NCBI GenBank assembly: GCA_937952285.1
Contig: CALFZE010000108.1
Location: 1 to 42,601, forward strand
Source: UBA2428 sp002343545
Lineage (GTDB): Bacteria; Bdellovibrionota; UBA2428
Direction: 5' to 3'
Length of the DNA stretch: 42,601 nucleotides
Shown: positions 39,862 through 42,601 of the stretch, piece by piece
Layout: every line of letters begins with the position of its first letter
Position numbering within the stretch: the first letter of the stretch is position 1
Notes under the pieces: generated by a model
The model's input: only the letters and a program-made list of their open reading frames with translations
The model's database searches: none
Told to the model about the DNA's origin: nothing
Position numbers and translations under genes: made by a program

Positions 39862-41726
39862 GGCGTCGACCGGTCCAGGTCCTCGAGCACCCAGCGCAGA
39901 TCGCGCGCGATGTCGGCCGAGGGGTGCGACGAAAGCTCGAAACTCGTCGAGACGATCTGGCCCCGCCCGTTCACGAGCACGGCCGAAGGGACTCCGTAGA
40001 TCTCGAGCCGCTCGAGGAATTTTTCGTGGGCCGGGCTCGCGCCCAGACGGGCGGCCTCGCGGCAATGGACGGCGCGCGGCCCCTTGGCGAGTCCCGTCGC
40101 CTTACAGAAAGACTCCAGGCTGGCGTCCGCGCCTTCGCGGGGGAAGACTTCGACGAGACGGATCCGCTTCCAGAAGTCATCGCCCGGATCCTCCTTTGCC
40201 CAGCCGCCGATCGTCTCGAGACAGTGCGGGCACCAGGACGCGAAGAAGACGTAGAGACGCGCGCTTCCCTCGACGCCCGGCAGACGGACGGCTTCCTTTT
40301 CTTCGCGATTCCATCCCCGGTCCGCGAGGACCGGCACGATCTCGCGTGGCGGATCCAGGAAGCCGCGCTTGAGTTCGCCGCGGTAGACGCTCTCGTAGGT
40401 CTCGCGCAGGAGCTTGCCGTCGGCGCCCTCGTCCGGCCGCGCGCCCCGCAGTTTGTGGCGCGGGTAACGCACCAGGATCTCGACCCGAAGACGACGCGCG
40501 TCCTCGGCCTTGCCGGCGTCGGCGGCGGCCTGGGCGTAAAGCTCCATGCGTTCGGGCGAGTTCTTGAGGAATTCCGGCGGCGACGAGAAGTCGAGCCGGC
40601 TCGCGAACTCCCGCGCGCGGTCGACGCGCTTGAGGGTCGTCGCGGCGAGAAACGACACGGTCGCGTCGAAGGAGGCTTCGCACTCGGGGAAGCTCGCGCG
40701 CTCGCGGAAGACGGCGACCACGTGCGCGGCGCCGATCTCGGAAGCGCTCGCCTCGGCCAGATACTCGCAGAAGCGGCGGCGTCCGTACTCGCGCGTTGTC
40801 TTGGCGCGGAAGAGCGGAAAGAGCCACTCCGAATCGCTCGCCCGCGGATCCCTCGAAGAGATCCGCGTCGCCCCCTTCAGCAGCGTCTGCAGCAGGCCCG
40901 CGCGGTAGCCTACGGGAAGCCGCGTGTCCTCGAGCTCGGGCAAGCGCCGCGCGACGAAGCGACGCGCGTCATCCCACCCCGAGAGGGCGTTCCGTTCCTG
41001 GGTGAGCGCCTCGAGCAGGCTCCGCTCGGTTTCCCGCTCGGCGTCGCTCGGCGCCAGGGCCCGACGGGCCCCCAGCGCGGCCTCGAAGATTCGGTAGCTC
41101 GTGTAGGCGCCGCCCGGCACGAGCGAAGCGCGGAAGGCCGACCAGGTCTGCGGCGGAAAGACGCTCAAGCTGTCCGTCAGCACGACGGGGTCGTCGACGT
41201 AGCGGAGCGCCGCGGGCAGCTCGCGGGCCGTCTGGAGGGCGCGACGGCGATCTTCGTCCGAGAAAACTTGGTGCCCGACCTTACGCAGCGGGAAGGCCGG
41301 GTCCTCGAGCAAACGCTCGACGCGGCCGGCTTCGTCCAGCACGAGGTGAAAGACGACGGGCGTGCAGCCCGAAGTGCAGCCCGTCGTCGTGTCGACCGGG
41401 CGGAAATACCGGGCGATCCCGTTCTTGGCCCGGTGACGAAGGAGGTGGGTATTGAAGTAATCCGGGACGGGCTTGCCCGCGACGAGGCGCCACTCTTCGG
41501 CGAGCTCGATCGCCGCCCAGTCTCCGTCCTCGAGGGCGAGGAGTTTTCGGTAGAAGGTCGGGAGCTCATCGCTCGCCGCAAGGGGCTTTTCGAGGGCGCT
41601 GGGAAGACGTTCGGGCCAGGCGCCCGAAAAAGTCGGGGCCAAGGAGAAGGAATCGGGCGGCGTCGAAGAACACGCGGCCAATCCGAAGAGAAGAAGGGAA
41701 AAAGGGATTCGGTGCGTGGAAGCCAT
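39858..41726 (-). CDS. Large lipoprotein with C-terminal thioredoxin-like domain
   Basis: A 622-residue lipoprotein; lipobox LAAC with Cys19. Residues about 470-610 form a TlpA/thioredoxin-type domain with YVFFASWCPHCLETI (active Cys499 and Cys502) and the cis-proline loop IYGVPSAVLVN. The middle (about 220-470) is helical. The N-terminal part (about 100-215) has TTGCTSGCTPVVFHLVLDEA and later VPGGAYTSYRIFEAALG, which reminds me of FMN-attachment domains whose usual 'SGAT' threonine site seems degenerate here. With ApbE just downstream, a flavin-redox link is tempting but unproven. TAAGAT ends 6 nt before the ATG, suggesting a leaderless message. Confidence 0.72.
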   Translation of the reverse strand: MASTHRIPFSLLLFGLAACSSTPPDSFSLAPTFSGAWPERLPSALEKPLAASDELPTFYRKLLALEDGDWAAIELAEEWRLVAGKPVPDYFNTHLLRHRAKNGIARYFRPVDTTTGCTSGCTPVVFHLVLDEAGRVERLLEDPAFPLRKVGHQVFSDEDRRRALQTARELPAALRYVDDPVVLTDSLSVFPPQTWSAFRASLVPGGAYTSYRIFEAALGARRALAPSDAERETERSLLEALTQERNALSGWDDARRFVARRLPELEDTRLPVGYRAGLLQTLLKGATRISSRDPRASDSEWLFPLFRAKTTREYGRRRFCEYLAEASASEIGAAHVVAVFRERASFPECEASFDATVSFLAATTLKRVDRAREFASRLDFSSPPEFLKNSPERMELYAQAAADAGKAEDARRLRVEILVRYPRHKLRGARPDEGADGKLLRETYESVYRGELKRGFLDPPREIVPVLADRGWNREEKEAVRLPGVEGSARLYVFFASWCPHCLETIGGWAKEDPGDDFWKRIRLVEVFPREGADASLESFCKATGLAKGPRAVHCREAARLGASPAHEKFLERLEIYGVPSAVLVNGRGQIVSTSFELSSHPSADIARDLRWVLEDLDRSTP

Positions 41727-41732
41727 GCCCCT

Positions 41733-41738
41733 ATCTTA
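41733..41738 (-). promoter_or_regulatory. -10-like TAAGAT before the thioredoxin-domain lipoprotein
   Basis: On the minus strand TAAGAT is followed by AGGGGC and the ATG at 41726. This places the likely transcription start at the start codon. AGGGG is too close to the ATG for a normal Shine-Dalgarno, so a leaderless message is the simpler reading. Confidence 0.4.
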
Positions 41739-41783
41739 AGGCAGGGCCAAAGGCTCCCGTAGGCGGCTTCCGTCAAAATCCAC

Positions 41784-41806
41784 GGGCGCGTCGACGGAGC
41801 GCGCCC
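41784..41806 (-). terminator. Probable terminator of infA
   Basis: GGGCGCG and CGCGCCC form a 7-bp stem with a 9-nt loop, 13 bp past the infA stop codon. On the minus strand only a short TTTT follows after GTGGA, so it is a weak intrinsic or a Rho-assisted terminator. No gene is present in the 92-bp gap. Confidence 0.45.
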
Positions 41807-41818
41807 AAAGGGGGCGAA

Positions 41819-42094
41819 TCAGGATTTCGCGGGGGGCGGACCGCCCGGGGCGCCGCCGGGGGGATTGAAGTGCGAAGCGCTCTTCCGGAAAAGAATGATG
41901 CCGTGGTTCAGATCGTAAACCGAGATGCCGACGGTGACCTGGTCACCCACGATGCACTTGATTTTATTCTGTTTCATCTTACCGCTGAGCTTGGCGGTGA
42001 CGACCTTGCCCGTGGGCAACTTGACGAGATAGTGACCGCCTCCCGGCGTGCCCGTAATAATTCCTTCGAACTTGGCAAGGTCCTCTTTCGACAT
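41819..42094 (-). CDS. infA: Translation initiation factor IF-1 with a C-terminal Pro/Gly tail
   Basis: A 91-residue protein. Residues 1-72 are IF-1: MSKEDLAKFEGIITGTPGGG, then YLVKLPTGKVVTAKLSGKMKQ, KCIVGDQVTVGISVYDLNHG and IILFRK. IF-1 binds the ribosomal A site region and helps initiation with IF-2 and IF-3. Usual IF-1 ends at about 72 residues; here about 20 more follow (SASHFNPPGG, APGGPPPAKS). This tail looks disordered. Many bacteria of this kind have two infA copies, so this could be a divergent paralogue. It begins 16 bp after the upstream gene, probably in one transcript; its Shine-Dalgarno is weak. Confidence 0.9.
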   Translation of the reverse strand: MSKEDLAKFEGIITGTPGGGHYLVKLPTGKVVTAKLSGKMKQNKIKCIVGDQVTVGISVYDLNHGIILFRKSASHFNPPGGAPGGPPPAKS

Positions 42095-42110
42095 CTGGAC
42101 CCTGGACTTA

Positions 42111-42601
42111 TCAGAAGTAGTAGTAGAACGAAAGGGCTCCGCCGGGGGCCCCTTGGAAACTCGTCGCCGAGATGAAGTACATGAGCTGGGCCCCGAAGGC
42201 GAGTCCGTCGCGGTGCTGATAGAGGACGCCGATGGCCGGGTAGACCAGGTGGGCCGTCGCGTCGGGCGGCACGTCGCCGCCCTCGTCCTGGAGAAAACGC
42301 TCCGAGAGGTAGGCCGGACGGATATCGGCGACGTCGGAGTTCGCCTTGCCGACGTGCCAGTTCGAATAGCCGAATTGACCGTAGGCCTGGAGGCTCTCGC
42401 GGCCCGAGAAGTAGAAGCGCGTGTACGCTCCCCAGGTGCTGTAGGAGAGCCCCGTGCCGATGCCGAAGCCGGCCGACCACTGCGGCGTGAGCGCGAGTTC
42501 GAGCTCGGCGCCGAAGAGGCCGTAGGCGCCCGCCCCGACGAAGCCCAAGCCGAGCACCCGTTCCTTGGACGCGACCGCCGGCTCACGGCGCGGGCGGCGG
42601 G
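42111..42601 (-). CDS. Outer-membrane beta-barrel-like protein, 3' part only
   Basis: The reverse strand is open from the right window edge to a TGA at 42111, giving at least 163 residues of the C-terminal end. Alternating hydrophobic and small polar residues dominate: VGAGAYGLFGAELELAL, QWSAGFGIGTGLSYS, AYTRFYFSG, LQAYGQFGYSNWHVG, GVLYQHRDGLAFGAQLMYF. The end GGALSFYYYF terminates in Phe, the usual C-terminal residue of outer-membrane barrels recognised by BamA. The upstream start is outside the window, so the length and signal peptide are unknown. No family identified. Confidence 0.65.
   Translation of the reverse strand, partial: RRPRREPAVASKERVLGLGFVGAGAYGLFGAELELALTPQWSAGFGIGTGLSYSTWGAYTRFYFSGRESLQAYGQFGYSNWHVGKANSDVADIRPAYLSERFLQDEGGDVPPDATAHLVYPAIGVLYQHRDGLAFGAQLMYFISATSFQGAPGGALSFYYYF

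Overview
The window is GC-rich DNA, roughly 65% by eye, packed with chromosomal housekeeping and envelope genes. I see no phage, insertion sequence, CRISPR, rRNA or tRNA. Many short secreted proteins and lipoproteins, a TIGR02147/DUF4423-type regulator (a family I know mainly from Fibrobacter and Bdellovibrio relatives) and an RNase HI with a C-terminal hybrid-binding-like domain suggest the Bdellovibrionota/Oligoflexia part of the old Deltaproteobacteria. This is an inference from gene content; there is no ribosomal marker in the window to settle it.

Left part (1-9160): a GH15 glucoamylase/trehalase-like gene leaves the left edge and is divergent from a tightly coupled operon of membrane-anchored trehalose-6-phosphate synthase, trehalose-6-phosphatase and a MarR-type regulator. 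Then come MgtE, a PF10136 'site-specific recombinase' that looks like a membrane protein, an exported protein of unknown function and Dps. Middle-left (9228-14942): a zinc-type CDF transporter coupled to a PMT-like glycosyltransferase, two exported unknowns, the TIGR02147 regulator and a small exported protein.

Centre (15053-22852): the vitamin B6 genes pdxS-pdxT, with a large palindromic repeat filling the gap between them, and a divergent MocR/PdxR-like regulator. Next are GT87 and GT4 glycosyltransferases, CutA and a delta-60-repeat lipoprotein. Right-centre (22871-33064): a TSP1/GLUG-like lipoprotein, Prc protease, exonuclease III, a stomatin/NfeD pair, RNase HI, an OsmC-like protein, a structured 320-bp intergenic region with a tiny ORF and a strong terminator, a protein made of three 58-residue repeats, and a cupredoxin lipoprotein.

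Right part (33152-42601): an arginine operon argC-argJ-argB translationally coupled to a GT83-like transferase and divergent from an OlsB-like ornithine acyltransferase candidate; a second copy of the palindromic repeat; an operon of a thioredoxin-domain lipoprotein, ApbE and ApaG; an IF-1 with a Pro/Gly tail; and a partial outer-membrane-barrel-like gene leaving the right edge.

Most notable signals: (1) two approximately 100-bp elements that share an 18-nt and a 13-nt core but have different outer arms, each arm matched to its own partner; (2) the structured RNA/micro-ORF locus at 31.55-31.77 kb; (3) a recurrent arrangement in which a -10-like hexamer lies only 6-9 nt before the start codon of genes without a Shine-Dalgarno, suggesting leaderless mRNAs; (4) a perfect 26-bp palindrome inside the end of pdxT. 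Many genes overlap by 4 nt (GTGA, TTGA, ATGA), so start codons are often GTG or TTG.
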